DNA of 64,000 nucleotides, taken from assembly GCA_017399905.1 (NCBI GenBank), contig JAFQAR010000031.1, positions 62,001-126,000 of the forward strand, written 5' to 3'. The notes below the pieces were generated by a model. That model did no database searches. It worked only from the letters and a program-made list of their open reading frames with translations, and had not been told where the DNA came from. The stretch comes from Bacteroidales bacterium. GTDB lineage: Bacteria > Bacteroidota > Bacteroidia > Bacteroidales > UBA932. Positions 54,602-63,450 of this stretch are shown piece by piece. A program made the position numbers and the translations under genes. Numbering within the stretch: position 1 is the first letter of the stretch; every line of letters starts with the position of its first letter.

Positions 54602-54707
54602 ACTGAACGGAGTTTATATGAAAGAGACATGCCACCCACGGCCAGGGGGTGCCGTAAGCACCTTCGGTGCGATGGCGGGGGTCTCTTTCATATAAACTCC
54701 GCTCAGT
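54602..54707. repeat. 106-bp element with 27-bp inverted ends
   Basis: ACTGAACGGAGTTTATATGA (first 20 of 27 bases, 54602-54628) is inversely repeated at 54681-54707 with one mismatch. The 52-base GC-rich core contains its own hairpin (GCACC TTC GGTGC). It lies between the DUF456 start and the pepP stop, both on the minus strand, and could be a MITE-like unit or an unusually large terminator. Confidence 0.7.
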
Positions 54708-54714
54708 GCATCTG

Positions 54715-56151
54715 TTATTCCTTTGACATTATTTCTTCTATTTCAGAAGACTTGATCGGGAGGCGGTAAGGACCGAGGCGGCGGGCACCGTCAGGTGTCA
54801 CGAGGACATCGTCCTCGAGGCGGATGCCGCCGAAGTCATAATAGCCGGCAAGCTTGTCATAGTTGACAAAACCCTTGTCGGTACCTTCCCTCTTCCACTG
54901 CTCGATAAGTGCCGGGATGAAATATATGCCCGGTTCATCGGAAATCACATGACCAGGCTTGAGGTCACGGGCCATCCTGAGATTGCCCATGCCCAGAAGC
55001 GGAGAACGCTGACGCTCGTCACCGTAGCCGACATAGTTTTCGCCGAGATCCTCCATGTCATGGACATCCATGCCCATGTTGTGACCGAGGCCGTGAGGCA
55101 TGAAGAGTCCTGAAATGCCGCAGGCCACCATCTCGTCCACATCTCCGCGTACGAAATCAAGGGCCTTCAGCTGCTCAAGCATGAACTTCACTGTCGCACA
55201 ATGGACATCCCAGTATGATGTGCCCGGTCTTGTAAGGCTGAAGGCAAGCTCATTCGCCTGCTCCACAATGTCGTATATCTCACGCTGCTTGGTGGTGAAC
55301 TTTCCGCTGCAAGGATATGTACGGGTGAAGTCGGAAGCGTAATGGGTATTGCTTTCCGCACCGGCATCCACTACCAGAAGGCGTCCCGGGGTGATGACCT
55401 GATGGTGGCTGTGGTTGTGGAGGGTCTCGCCGTTCTGCGAAAGGATGGTGGTGAAGGAGACTCCCCATCCCTTGGAAAGGGTCACGCCTTCCATACGTCC
55501 GACTATATCCTGCTCCAGGACACCAGGCTTGCAGCCACGACGGGCTTCGGTATGCATCCAGTAACCTATCTCACACGCCTTGTCGATCTCCTCGATCTCA
55601 CACTGCTCCTTTATCAGACGCAGGGCCACTACAGATTTGACAAGCTCCTCGGAAGCGCCACCCGCCTCGACAGGAGCCACTTTGCGTACGGCAGCATTGG
55701 AAATGCCTGTCAGTTCTGCAAGCTTCATCTGGTTGTAATACCTTGCAGGTGGCAGGAAATGCACAGGACGGCCGGCAGCGACAGCAGCGGCCACGGCCTT
55801 GTCGAACTCCGCCAAAGGCTGAGTCCTTGCACAGCCGACGGCCTCTCCCTTCGAAGCCACAGACGGCTGAGGACCCATCCAGATGATGTCGTCTATATCC
55901 ACATCATCGCCGTACAGGCACTCTTCAGCGCTGTCAAGGTCGAGGATTGCCGCAAACCACGGCTCATCTACACCCCAGAAATACAGGAAGCTGCTGTCCT
56001 GACGAAACTTGTAGTCGTTCCCGCGGTAGTTCTGGGCTGCATCCACATTTCCGAGGAACACGGCCACTCCCCTGTTTCCTTCCGCTGTCCTGGCCGCCAT
56101 CTGAGCCAGAAGAGCCTTACGACGGCTTACATATACTTTTGATTCTAACAT
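54715..56151 (-). CDS. pepP: Xaa-Pro aminopeptidase (M24B)
   Basis: The 478-residue enzyme removes N-terminal residues next to proline. It has an N-terminal AMP-N domain (about 1-140, RGNDYKFRQDSSFLYFWG) and a pita-bread M24 domain. The five metal ligands are seen in VVDAGAE, SDFTRTYP, MPHGLGHNMG, ISDEPGIYF and GGIRLEDD. Length and order match bacterial PepP. It is cytoplasmic, with no signal sequence. It is divergent from the GH115 cluster. Confidence 0.94.
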   Translation of the reverse strand: MLESKVYVSRRKALLAQMAARTAEGNRGVAVFLGNVDAAQNYRGNDYKFRQDSSFLYFWGVDEPWFAAILDLDSAEECLYGDDVDIDDIIWMGPQPSVASKGEAVGCARTQPLAEFDKAVAAAVAAGRPVHFLPPARYYNQMKLAELTGISNAAVRKVAPVEAGGASEELVKSVVALRLIKEQCEIEEIDKACEIGYWMHTEARRGCKPGVLEQDIVGRMEGVTLSKGWGVSFTTILSQNGETLHNHSHHQVITPGRLLVVDAGAESNTHYASDFTRTYPCSGKFTTKQREIYDIVEQANELAFSLTRPGTSYWDVHCATVKFMLEQLKALDFVRGDVDEMVACGISGLFMPHGLGHNMGMDVHDMEDLGENYVGYGDERQRSPLLGMGNLRMARDLKPGHVISDEPGIYFIPALIEQWKREGTDKGFVNYDKLAGYYDFGGIRLEDDVLVTPDGARRLGPYRLPIKSSEIEEIMSKE

Positions 56152-56264
56152 ATCTTAAAATTTAAGTGCTTCCACAAATATATGCTTTTTATTTCCTATT
56201 CGGTCAAAAATTCTTATTTTTAGAACCTGAAAAACTTGTACCATCAATTTCAAAGAGTCAGAAA

Positions 56265-59120
56265 ATGAAACACATGTTACGTTGTATGGCCGTTCTGGCG
56301 GCAGTTCTATGTCAGCAGGCTTGTTCAAAGAAAACAGAAAACCGTTCTGATGCCTTTCCTACGGTTGCGGAAGTTTCCCACAAAGGATGGTTTCCATTAG
56401 CTGCTGATGAAACCGCCAGGATCATTGTCGACGATGCCGATTTCCCCGTAGTCGGAATCGCGGCCGGAATGTTCTCCGACGACGTGGAACGCATAACAGG
56501 CAAGAGACCTGAAATACAGCAACATTCCGGATATGAAGGCATTGCCGATATTCCTGCCGTAATCGCAGGAACGGTCGGACACAGCCGCATCATCGATGAG
56601 CTGGCCGCACAGGGTATCATTGACATTTCCGACATCCAGGGGAAATGGGAATCATGCGTCATCACCACCGTCAGCCTCCCGGGCCGCAGCAATCCTGCAT
56701 TGGTCATTGCGGGAAGCGACAGACGAGGAACCGCCTACGGACTCACTTCGCTCAGCGAAGCCGTCGGAGTTTCACCATGGTACTGGTGGGCCGACGTGAC
56801 ACCGCAGCCACGCAAAGCCCTTTACGTGGAGCCGGGACGCTTCATCCAGGGAGAGCCTTCGGTACAATATCGCGGAATATTCATCAATGACGAAAGGTTC
56901 GGAGGATGGTCACTCTGGGCGGAGCGCAACTTTGACAAGGAAAGCGGAAAGGTCGGTCCGAAGACCTATCAGAAGGTATTCGAGCTTCTTCTGCGTCTGA
57001 AAGGCAACCTCCTGTGGCCGGCGATGCACAACGGAACACAAGCATTCAACGGAGACCCGGAGAACGCCCGTCTCGCGGATGACTATGCCATCGTCATGGG
57101 AACGTCGCATTGCGAACAGATGCTCAGGAACAACGAGGACGAATGGAAGAACGTCGGCACATACGGTGATTTCAACTACATAACCAACCGCCAGACGATG
57201 ATAGATTATTGGGAGGAGAGAGTCAGGACCAACGGCGGATATGAAAACATATACACCCTCGGACTGCGAGGAATCCATGATTACCCTATGGAAGGAGCCC
57301 GCACTACGGAAGAGCGTACAGCACTCATGCAGAAGGCCATCGACGACCAGAGGGACATCATCAGACGCAACGTGGACGCTCCGGTAGAGGAGGTTCCGCA
57401 GATGCTCTGTACCTACGAAGAGGTTCTTGACGCATATCACAGCGGACTCGACGTGCCGGAAGACGTGACCCTCCTCTGGTCGGACGACAAGCACGGATAC
57501 ACCCGCAACCTCTGCAACCCTGAAGAGCAGAAGCGCAAGGGAGGCGCCGGAATATATTACCACCTTTCATATCATGGAGACCCCGCCAGCTGGATATGGC
57601 TGAGCCCTCTTTCGCCGGCTTTCATTTCCACCGAGCTGACAAAGGCATATACATTCGGCGCAAGAAAGATCTGGGTCTTCAACGTCGGAGACATAAAGCC
57701 TGCGGAGAAGGAACTGTCCTTCGCCATGGAACTCGCATGGGACATTGACGCATGGAAGCCTGAAAACGCACACAGATACATCGGACAATGGGCCTCTCGC
57801 ATATTCGGAAAGGAGGCAGGTGATGAAATCGCCGGCATATACGACTCATATTACGGTCTGATGGCATCAGGAAAAGACTCACATGTATATTTCGTCGACT
57901 ACACTACAGGAGATATCGCAAGACGTCTCGCTGAATACAAGTCCATCGAAGAAAGGGCGCTTGCGCTTGAAAAGCAGATACCGGAGTCTCTGAAAGCCGC
58001 TTACTTCGAACTTGTCCTCTATCCTGTCCGCGGAGCATCGCTTCTGAACTCATACCAGCTGCATGCACGCCTCAGCATGGCACAGGCCGACACAGACGGG
58101 GCATCGGCTCTTGAAAACGCAAAGCTTGCGGAGCAGGCCTTCCATGACCTCAACGAATGGACACATATTTACAACAAGGAGCTTCTCGACGGAAAATGGG
58201 ACGAATTCTTCAACTGGCAGCCTTATCACTGGTACCGCTCACCGAAGATGGAAGCACCTGTCTGCACGGAAGAAACCCTTGAAGAAGTCAGGACAAGACC
58301 GGCCGGCAGGTTCATATCTCCGGAGGATGCCCTGTCGGAAGAAGGAGCCCTCATCACAGCTGAAAACGGATGCTGGATTCCTGTATGGATCGAAGCCCTC
58401 ACCCCTATCCGCAACTTCTCGAAGGCTGCAGCAGACAATGAATTCTGCCGCGTGGACATAGGTGGAACATCCTTCATCGCTTCAGCCACCCCTATCAACA
58501 ACATATGGCATGCACCATACGTGGGACCTATGTGGAGCAAGGTCGGGACCATCCGCCTGGAAGCCGGAGAAAACCGTCTCAAGATATCAGACCTCAAGAG
58601 CGACGCACGGATAGACCGCATATACATCGGAACATACCCTCCGTTCCCTTGCGATCCTGCCGGCATAATTCCGGCGGAATCGTTCAGCAGGAGCAATGAC
58701 AGCCGGGAAGGAAAGGTGACTACCGTCAGGCAGCTCGGATTCTCCGACGGCGTCATGATCCAGCCTTTCGACACACCTTCATACGGAACAGACTCTCTGG
58801 AGGAAGCCCCTTACGTGGAATACGATGTAAGACTTGAAGCTGGAGACAACATAATTGAAATACGTACTCTGCCGACTCTTCACATATACGAAGGAAGGGA
58901 TGCCAGATATGCGGCGAGCCTCGACGGAAGGGAGGCGGAAGTGTTCTCCATCCACACGGACGACTTCTCGGCGGAATGGAGAAGGAACGTCCTGCACGGA
59001 TATTCAACCCGAAAACTCGATATGAATGTAGACGAAGCAGGCAGACACAGACTGCGCATATATTTCCTCGACCCGGGCATCGTTCTCCAGGAAATCAGGA
59101 TACACACATCGGCTGAATGA
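56265..59120 (+). CDS. GH115 family glycosidase, lipoprotein
   Basis: The protein resembles xylan alpha-1,2-glucuronidases of GH115. Signatures are GSDRRGTAYGL, SPWYWWADVTP, YRGIFINDE and the barrel strand LRLKGNLLWPAMHN. The C-terminal extension (about 640-951) is beta-rich and probably the family's D domain. I choose the ATG at 56265 (951 residues), which gives a signal with CQQAC as lipobox. An ATG at 56166 would add a 33-residue tail that has no counterpart in the family. GH115 acts on glucuronoxylan or on arabinogalactan glucuronic acid; which is meant here is undetermined. It begins a four-gene cluster. Confidence 0.9.
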   Translation: MKHMLRCMAVLAAVLCQQACSKKTENRSDAFPTVAEVSHKGWFPLAADETARIIVDDADFPVVGIAAGMFSDDVERITGKRPEIQQHSGYEGIADIPAVIAGTVGHSRIIDELAAQGIIDISDIQGKWESCVITTVSLPGRSNPALVIAGSDRRGTAYGLTSLSEAVGVSPWYWWADVTPQPRKALYVEPGRFIQGEPSVQYRGIFINDERFGGWSLWAERNFDKESGKVGPKTYQKVFELLLRLKGNLLWPAMHNGTQAFNGDPENARLADDYAIVMGTSHCEQMLRNNEDEWKNVGTYGDFNYITNRQTMIDYWEERVRTNGGYENIYTLGLRGIHDYPMEGARTTEERTALMQKAIDDQRDIIRRNVDAPVEEVPQMLCTYEEVLDAYHSGLDVPEDVTLLWSDDKHGYTRNLCNPEEQKRKGGAGIYYHLSYHGDPASWIWLSPLSPAFISTELTKAYTFGARKIWVFNVGDIKPAEKELSFAMELAWDIDAWKPENAHRYIGQWASRIFGKEAGDEIAGIYDSYYGLMASGKDSHVYFVDYTTGDIARRLAEYKSIEERALALEKQIPESLKAAYFELVLYPVRGASLLNSYQLHARLSMAQADTDGASALENAKLAEQAFHDLNEWTHIYNKELLDGKWDEFFNWQPYHWYRSPKMEAPVCTEETLEEVRTRPAGRFISPEDALSEEGALITAENGCWIPVWIEALTPIRNFSKAAADNEFCRVDIGGTSFIASATPINNIWHAPYVGPMWSKVGTIRLEAGENRLKISDLKSDARIDRIYIGTYPPFPCDPAGIIPAESFSRSNDSREGKVTTVRQLGFSDGVMIQPFDTPSYGTDSLEEAPYVEYDVRLEAGDNIIEIRTLPTLHIYEGRDARYAASLDGREAEVFSIHTDDFSAEWRRNVLHGYSTRKLDMNVDEAGRHRLRIYFLDPGIVLQEIRIHTSAE

Positions 59121-59127
59121 CATCATT

Positions 59128-60282
59128 ATGAAAAGACGTGATTTTCTGAAGACTGCCGCGGCGGGAGCGGCGATTGCCGGAGCCACGGGGCTCGGAGGCC
59201 TGCTGACAGGCTGTGCCGGAGAGCGTGGTGACGGATGGGCCGGACTCGCAGCGGGCGGGAAAGGCATGCGGCTGAGCTTCATGCCCTATGAACTTCAGCT
59301 CAGACATACATTCACTGTTTCCTCATATTCAAGGAAGACGACGCCGGGAGTGCAGGTCCGCATTGATTATGAGGGGTATACCGGATATGGAGAAGCGTCG
59401 ATGCCGCCATATCTCGGACAGACGGTGGAAAGCGTGACCGGCTTCCTTTCAAAGGTCGACCTCGGTCAGTTCAGCGACCCTTTCCAGCTGGAGACCATCC
59501 TCGCATATGTCGACAGTCTGTCGCCGGGCGACGGAGCGGCCAAGGCGGCCATAGACATCGCCCTGCACGACCTTGTGGGCAAGCTCATGGGCCAGCCATG
59601 GTGGAGGATCTGGGGACTCGATCCGTCAAAGGCTCCTGACACGACTTTCACGATCGGCATAGACACTCCGGATATCGTACGCGAAAAGACACGTGAATGT
59701 GCTGACAGATTCAACATACTGAAGGTGAAGGTGGGACTGGACAATGACAAGGAAATGATACGGACCATACGCGAGGTCACCGACCTACCTCTGGCCGTCG
59801 ATGCGAACCAGGGGTGGAAGGACAGGGAGAAGGCCCTGGACGAAATCCACTGGCTGAAGGAAAACGGCATCGTGATGGTCGAGCAGCCTATGCCGAAGGA
59901 AAGACTTGAGGACAATGCCTGGATCACAGAAAGGAGTCCTCTGCCTATATTTGCGGATGAGGCCATCCAACGCCTTGCAGACATCCCTTCGATAAAGGGC
60001 GCATACCACGGAATAAACATAAAGCTGATGAAATGCACAGGCATGCGCGAAGCATGGAAGATGGTGAATTACGCGCGTGCGGAAGGCATGAAGGTCATGG
60101 TCGGATGCATGACGGAGACTTCCTGCGCGGTATCCGCCGCCGCACAGCTCTCCCCTGCCGTAGACTTCGCTGACCTGGACGGCAACCTGCTGATTACCAA
60201 CGACCTGTTCCGCGGAATGGAAGTCGTAAAAGGCAGGATTACCCTCCCGGACAGACCGGGGATAGGAGTAGAAATGATATAA
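59128..60282 (+). CDS. Dipeptide epimerase (enolase superfamily), Tat-exported lipoprotein
   Basis: The 384-residue enzyme belongs to the L-Ala-D/L-Glu epimerase group. The bases are Lys199 and Lys201 in LKVKVG, with Lys299 in INIKLMK on the other side; metal ligands are Asp225 (DAN), Glu252 (EQP) and Asp277 (ADEA). The leader RRDFLKTAAAG is a twin-arginine signal, and LLTGC (Cys29) suggests lipid attachment, so it works outside the cytoplasm on peptidoglycan-derived dipeptides. It starts seven bases after the GH115 gene and so lies in its operon, an odd partner for a glycosidase. Confidence 0.88.
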   Translation: MKRRDFLKTAAAGAAIAGATGLGGLLTGCAGERGDGWAGLAAGGKGMRLSFMPYELQLRHTFTVSSYSRKTTPGVQVRIDYEGYTGYGEASMPPYLGQTVESVTGFLSKVDLGQFSDPFQLETILAYVDSLSPGDGAAKAAIDIALHDLVGKLMGQPWWRIWGLDPSKAPDTTFTIGIDTPDIVREKTRECADRFNILKVKVGLDNDKEMIRTIREVTDLPLAVDANQGWKDREKALDEIHWLKENGIVMVEQPMPKERLEDNAWITERSPLPIFADEAIQRLADIPSIKGAYHGINIKLMKCTGMREAWKMVNYARAEGMKVMVGCMTETSCAVSAAAQLSPAVDFADLDGNLLITNDLFRGMEVVKGRITLPDRPGIGVEMI

Positions 60283-60291
60283 AGGACATAT

Positions 60292-60933
60292 ATGAAAGAA
60301 ATTAGAGTAAAGCACATCCCCGGCATAGAGGATATGTCGGAAAAGGACATCTTCGAGCTTATGACTTCGCAGACGGAATGTAATCCTCTGGACTGTGTGA
60401 ACTGGCAGGAATATCCATATGCTCCTGCAGTCTCCTTCCACCTTGCCCACTCGGAAAAGGCACTTGCCGTATTGTTCAAGGTAACGGAAGACCATCTCAG
60501 GGGAACGGCGTTGGAAAACAACGGCCCGGTCTGGGAAGACAGCTGCGTCGAGACGTTCATCGCAGATCCTTTCAGCAATGAGTATTTCAATTTCGAGACG
60601 AACTGCATCGGCACGAAGCTGGCTTCAAAAAGACGCTCGAGGACAGATGCAGACCATTTCAGCGACGACCTCATGGACAGGATCAGATGCTTCGGCTCAC
60701 TTCCTCACGAGCCCGTGGACAGCGAAGGCGAAGATCAGTCATGGTGGCTGGCGGAGATCATACCTTTCGAGCTCATCGGCCTTGAAAAGGCTCCTGAAAG
60801 CCTCAGGGCCAACTTCTACAAATGCGGAGACAGATGCAGCAGGATGCACTTCCTCAGCTGGTCGGAAATAGACCTGCCGGCTCCTGATTTCCATTGTCCC
60901 GATTTCTTCGGCAAATTGATTCTTGAACACTGA
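60292..60933 (+). CDS. CBM9-like (DOMON-type) carbohydrate-binding family protein
   Basis: The 213-residue protein matches CBM9-like domain proteins. Diagnostic strands are LAVLFKVTEDHLRG, WEDSCVETFI, EYFNFETNCIGTKLAS and WWLAEIIPFELIG, ending in FHCPDFFGKLILE. It has no signal peptide, so the domain sits in the cytoplasm unless exported by another route. No enzyme motif is visible. It lies ten bases after the epimerase and 13 before the GH2 gene, in one operon. Its job is unknown. Confidence 0.82.
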   Translation: MKEIRVKHIPGIEDMSEKDIFELMTSQTECNPLDCVNWQEYPYAPAVSFHLAHSEKALAVLFKVTEDHLRGTALENNGPVWEDSCVETFIADPFSNEYFNFETNCIGTKLASKRRSRTDADHFSDDLMDRIRCFGSLPHEPVDSEGEDQSWWLAEIIPFELIGLEKAPESLRANFYKCGDRCSRMHFLSWSEIDLPAPDFHCPDFFGKLILEH

Positions 60934-60945
60934 AAATAAACGGTC

Positions 60946-63387
60946 ATGAAAAGATTCTTCATCCTATGTTCATGCCTGATGGCATGTATCGGCCTTTTTG
61001 CGCAGAACCAGCGCGAAAGGATAAACTTCGACGCGGACTGGCAGTTCGCCTTCGGCGACGCATCGTCACCGGCAAAGGATTTCGGATGTGGTACGGAGTA
61101 TTTCAATTACCTCACCAAGGCGGCTTCCATCCACAACGAAGGGCCTTATGTCGACAAATTCGATGCATCATCATGGAAGAGCGTCGACCTTCCGCACGAC
61201 TGGGTGGTCGACCTTCCGTTCGAGGGCAGGGCAAGCCACAGCCACGGATACAAGACCGTCGGTCATAAATACCCGCAGACAAGCGTAGGCTGGTACAGGA
61301 AGACCTTCACCATACCGGCAGAAGACTACGGCAAGCACATATGGCTGCAGTTTGACGGCATTTTCCGCGACGCACGCATTTGGGTGAACGGCTTCTATCT
61401 CGGACATGAGCCAAGCGGATATGCGACCCAGACCTATGACATTTCCGAATACCTCAACTACGGTGGCGAGAACCTCGTATGCGTCCGTGCAGACGCCACT
61501 CTCGAAGAGGGATGGTTCTACGAAGGCGCGGGAATCTACCGCCACGTGTGGCTCAACAAGGCAGCGAAGGTGAACGTGGCGCCTTCCGGCACTTTCGCAT
61601 ACTGTGAATTCGCTGCGCCATATGTCCTCCGCGGCGATGCCGGCCCGGACCTCCGCTCCGCTTCCCTCCACATCGAGACCACCGTGCAGAACATGGGCTC
61701 AGAGGTGTCAACCTACACTTTGAAGCACCGTCTTGTGGACGCTTCCGGCAAGGAAGTCGGCAGCTATGAATCTGACAGAAGTCTTATCGAGGCCAAGGAT
61801 TCCCATAGGAGCCTCGGTGTCATCCCTGTGGAAAACCCTCATCTGTGGAGCTGCGAAGATCCTTATCTTTATGAAATCGTGACGGAAGTGTATGTCGGTG
61901 ACGTGCTTTGCGACGAGTATGTGACCCGCACAGGTATCAGACACATAGCCTTCCACCCTGACAAAGGCTTCCTGCTGAACAACAAGGTGGTGAAGCTCAA
62001 GGGCGTGAACATGCATCAAGACCATGCCGGAGTCGGCTCGGCAATACCTGACGGACTTCAGGAATGGAGACTCATGCAGCTGAAGAAATTCGGATGCAAC
62101 GCATACCGTTCAAGCCACAATCCGATGACTCCTGAGACACTCGACGCCTGCGACCGCCTCGGCATCCTCGTTATTGAGGAAAACCGCCTCACCGGCGTCA
62201 ACAAGGAGCATATCGACCTCCTCGGACGCATGATCCGTCGCGACAGAAACCATCCTTGCATAATCCTGTGGAGTGCAGGAAACGAGGAATGGGGCATCGA
62301 GTGGAAGGATTTCGGCAGACGCATCGCCGAGAGCATGCGCGAATATTGCCACCGCTTCGACCCGACCCGTCTGATGACCGTCGCTTCCAGCAGTGGTCCG
62401 ACCATCATAGAACCTGCTGACGTTGCAGGATACAACTATATCATGCAGAATCCTGTGGAGCAGCACCGTGCCGACTATCCGGAACGCTGCGCACTCGGAT
62501 CGGAAGAGACGACCGGCTGCGGCACAAGAGGTGTATATTTCGACGTCACCGACGGCCGTGAACCGTCAGTCGTGGACAGCGGAAACGGACGCATGACATC
62601 GTTGAACCGCAAGGCGGACAAGAAGGACGGATATGTCAACCGCATAGAGAGAGGCTGGAAATTCTACTCTGAAAGAGACTACCTTGCAGGTGTCTTCTAC
62701 TGGACAGGCTTCGACTACCGTGGAGAACCTAACCCTATGGTATTCCCTGCCACAAGTTCGGAATTCGGAATCCTCGACTACTGCGGTTTCCCTAAGGACG
62801 AGGCATATTACCTCAAGTCATGGTGGACGTCAGAGCCGGTACTTCACATCCTTCCTCACTGGAATCTTGACGGACACGAAGGCGAAAAGGTGTCCGTATG
62901 GGTCTACAGCAACTGCGACGAAGTACAGCTCATAGTCAACGGAAAGAAGCTGGGAAAGAAGAAGATGCCTGCCGGAGGCCATCTGGAATGGGATGCAGTC
63001 TATAAGCCCGGATATGTCAAGGCTGTAGGCTACCGCAACGGGCGCAAGGTCATGGAGACCCGCCTGGACACTGTCGGAGAGGCTGTAGAAGAAGTATGGA
63101 CATATGAAACAGTCGGAGACGTGACCATAGCTAATGTGGAAATGCGTGACGCAAAGGGACGTTTCGTGCCTACCGCATGCAAGGAGCTCACATTCACCGC
63201 TCCAGAAGGATGCCGCATCCTCGGATGGGGCAACGGCGACCCTGCCTTCCAGCATGTGGAAAGGCCTGTCACTTACGGGCCTGCAGCATCGGCGTCTTCC
63301 GGCACGCCTGTTCCAGACACATCCGCAAAGACTGTCGACATCGTGACCTTCAACGGACTTGCACAGGTGATTCTGCAGAAGATCTGA
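60946..63387 (+). CDS. GH2 family glycosidase (beta-galactosidase/glucuronidase-like)
   Basis: The 813-residue enzyme has a signal peptide (about 1-20, GLFAQ) and the GH2 layout: sugar-binding domain (about 25-215), Ig-like domain, TIM barrel (about 340-590) and a C-terminal DUF4982-like domain plus a further beta domain (about 600-800). The acid/base is Glu447 in WSAGNEE and the nucleophile Glu520 in LGSEETTG. It is a periplasmic exo-beta-glycosidase of the type common in Bacteroidetes polysaccharide loci, shorter than LacZ. Exact linkage is not readable. It ends the GH115 operon before a hairpin terminator. Confidence 0.9.
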   Translation: MKRFFILCSCLMACIGLFAQNQRERINFDADWQFAFGDASSPAKDFGCGTEYFNYLTKAASIHNEGPYVDKFDASSWKSVDLPHDWVVDLPFEGRASHSHGYKTVGHKYPQTSVGWYRKTFTIPAEDYGKHIWLQFDGIFRDARIWVNGFYLGHEPSGYATQTYDISEYLNYGGENLVCVRADATLEEGWFYEGAGIYRHVWLNKAAKVNVAPSGTFAYCEFAAPYVLRGDAGPDLRSASLHIETTVQNMGSEVSTYTLKHRLVDASGKEVGSYESDRSLIEAKDSHRSLGVIPVENPHLWSCEDPYLYEIVTEVYVGDVLCDEYVTRTGIRHIAFHPDKGFLLNNKVVKLKGVNMHQDHAGVGSAIPDGLQEWRLMQLKKFGCNAYRSSHNPMTPETLDACDRLGILVIEENRLTGVNKEHIDLLGRMIRRDRNHPCIILWSAGNEEWGIEWKDFGRRIAESMREYCHRFDPTRLMTVASSSGPTIIEPADVAGYNYIMQNPVEQHRADYPERCALGSEETTGCGTRGVYFDVTDGREPSVVDSGNGRMTSLNRKADKKDGYVNRIERGWKFYSERDYLAGVFYWTGFDYRGEPNPMVFPATSSEFGILDYCGFPKDEAYYLKSWWTSEPVLHILPHWNLDGHEGEKVSVWVYSNCDEVQLIVNGKKLGKKKMPAGGHLEWDAVYKPGYVKAVGYRNGRKVMETRLDTVGEAVEEVWTYETVGDVTIANVEMRDAKGRFVPTACKELTFTAPEGCRILGWGNGDPAFQHVERPVTYGPAASASSGTPVPDTSAKTVDIVTFNGLAQVILQKI

Positions 63388-63398
63388 TCCATAAAGAT

Positions 63399-63430
63399 TC
63401 AGGGTCCTGCCTCCCGGCGGGACCCTGATT
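63399..63430. terminator. Hairpin between convergent genes
   Basis: TCAGGGTC (63399-63406) is perfectly complementary to GACCCTGA (63421-63428), with the inner CCCGGCGGG adding structure. It separates the GH2 gene from the convergent DUF1573 gene. Confidence 0.75.
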
Positions 63431-63450
63431 AACAATCCACTAATTAAAAC

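Noticed and set aside
54602-54707. Simple rho-independent terminator
   Set aside because: The 27-bp arms are separated by 52 bases and there is no T tract in either direction, so an ordinary terminator is unlikely, though termination by the inner hairpin cannot be excluded.
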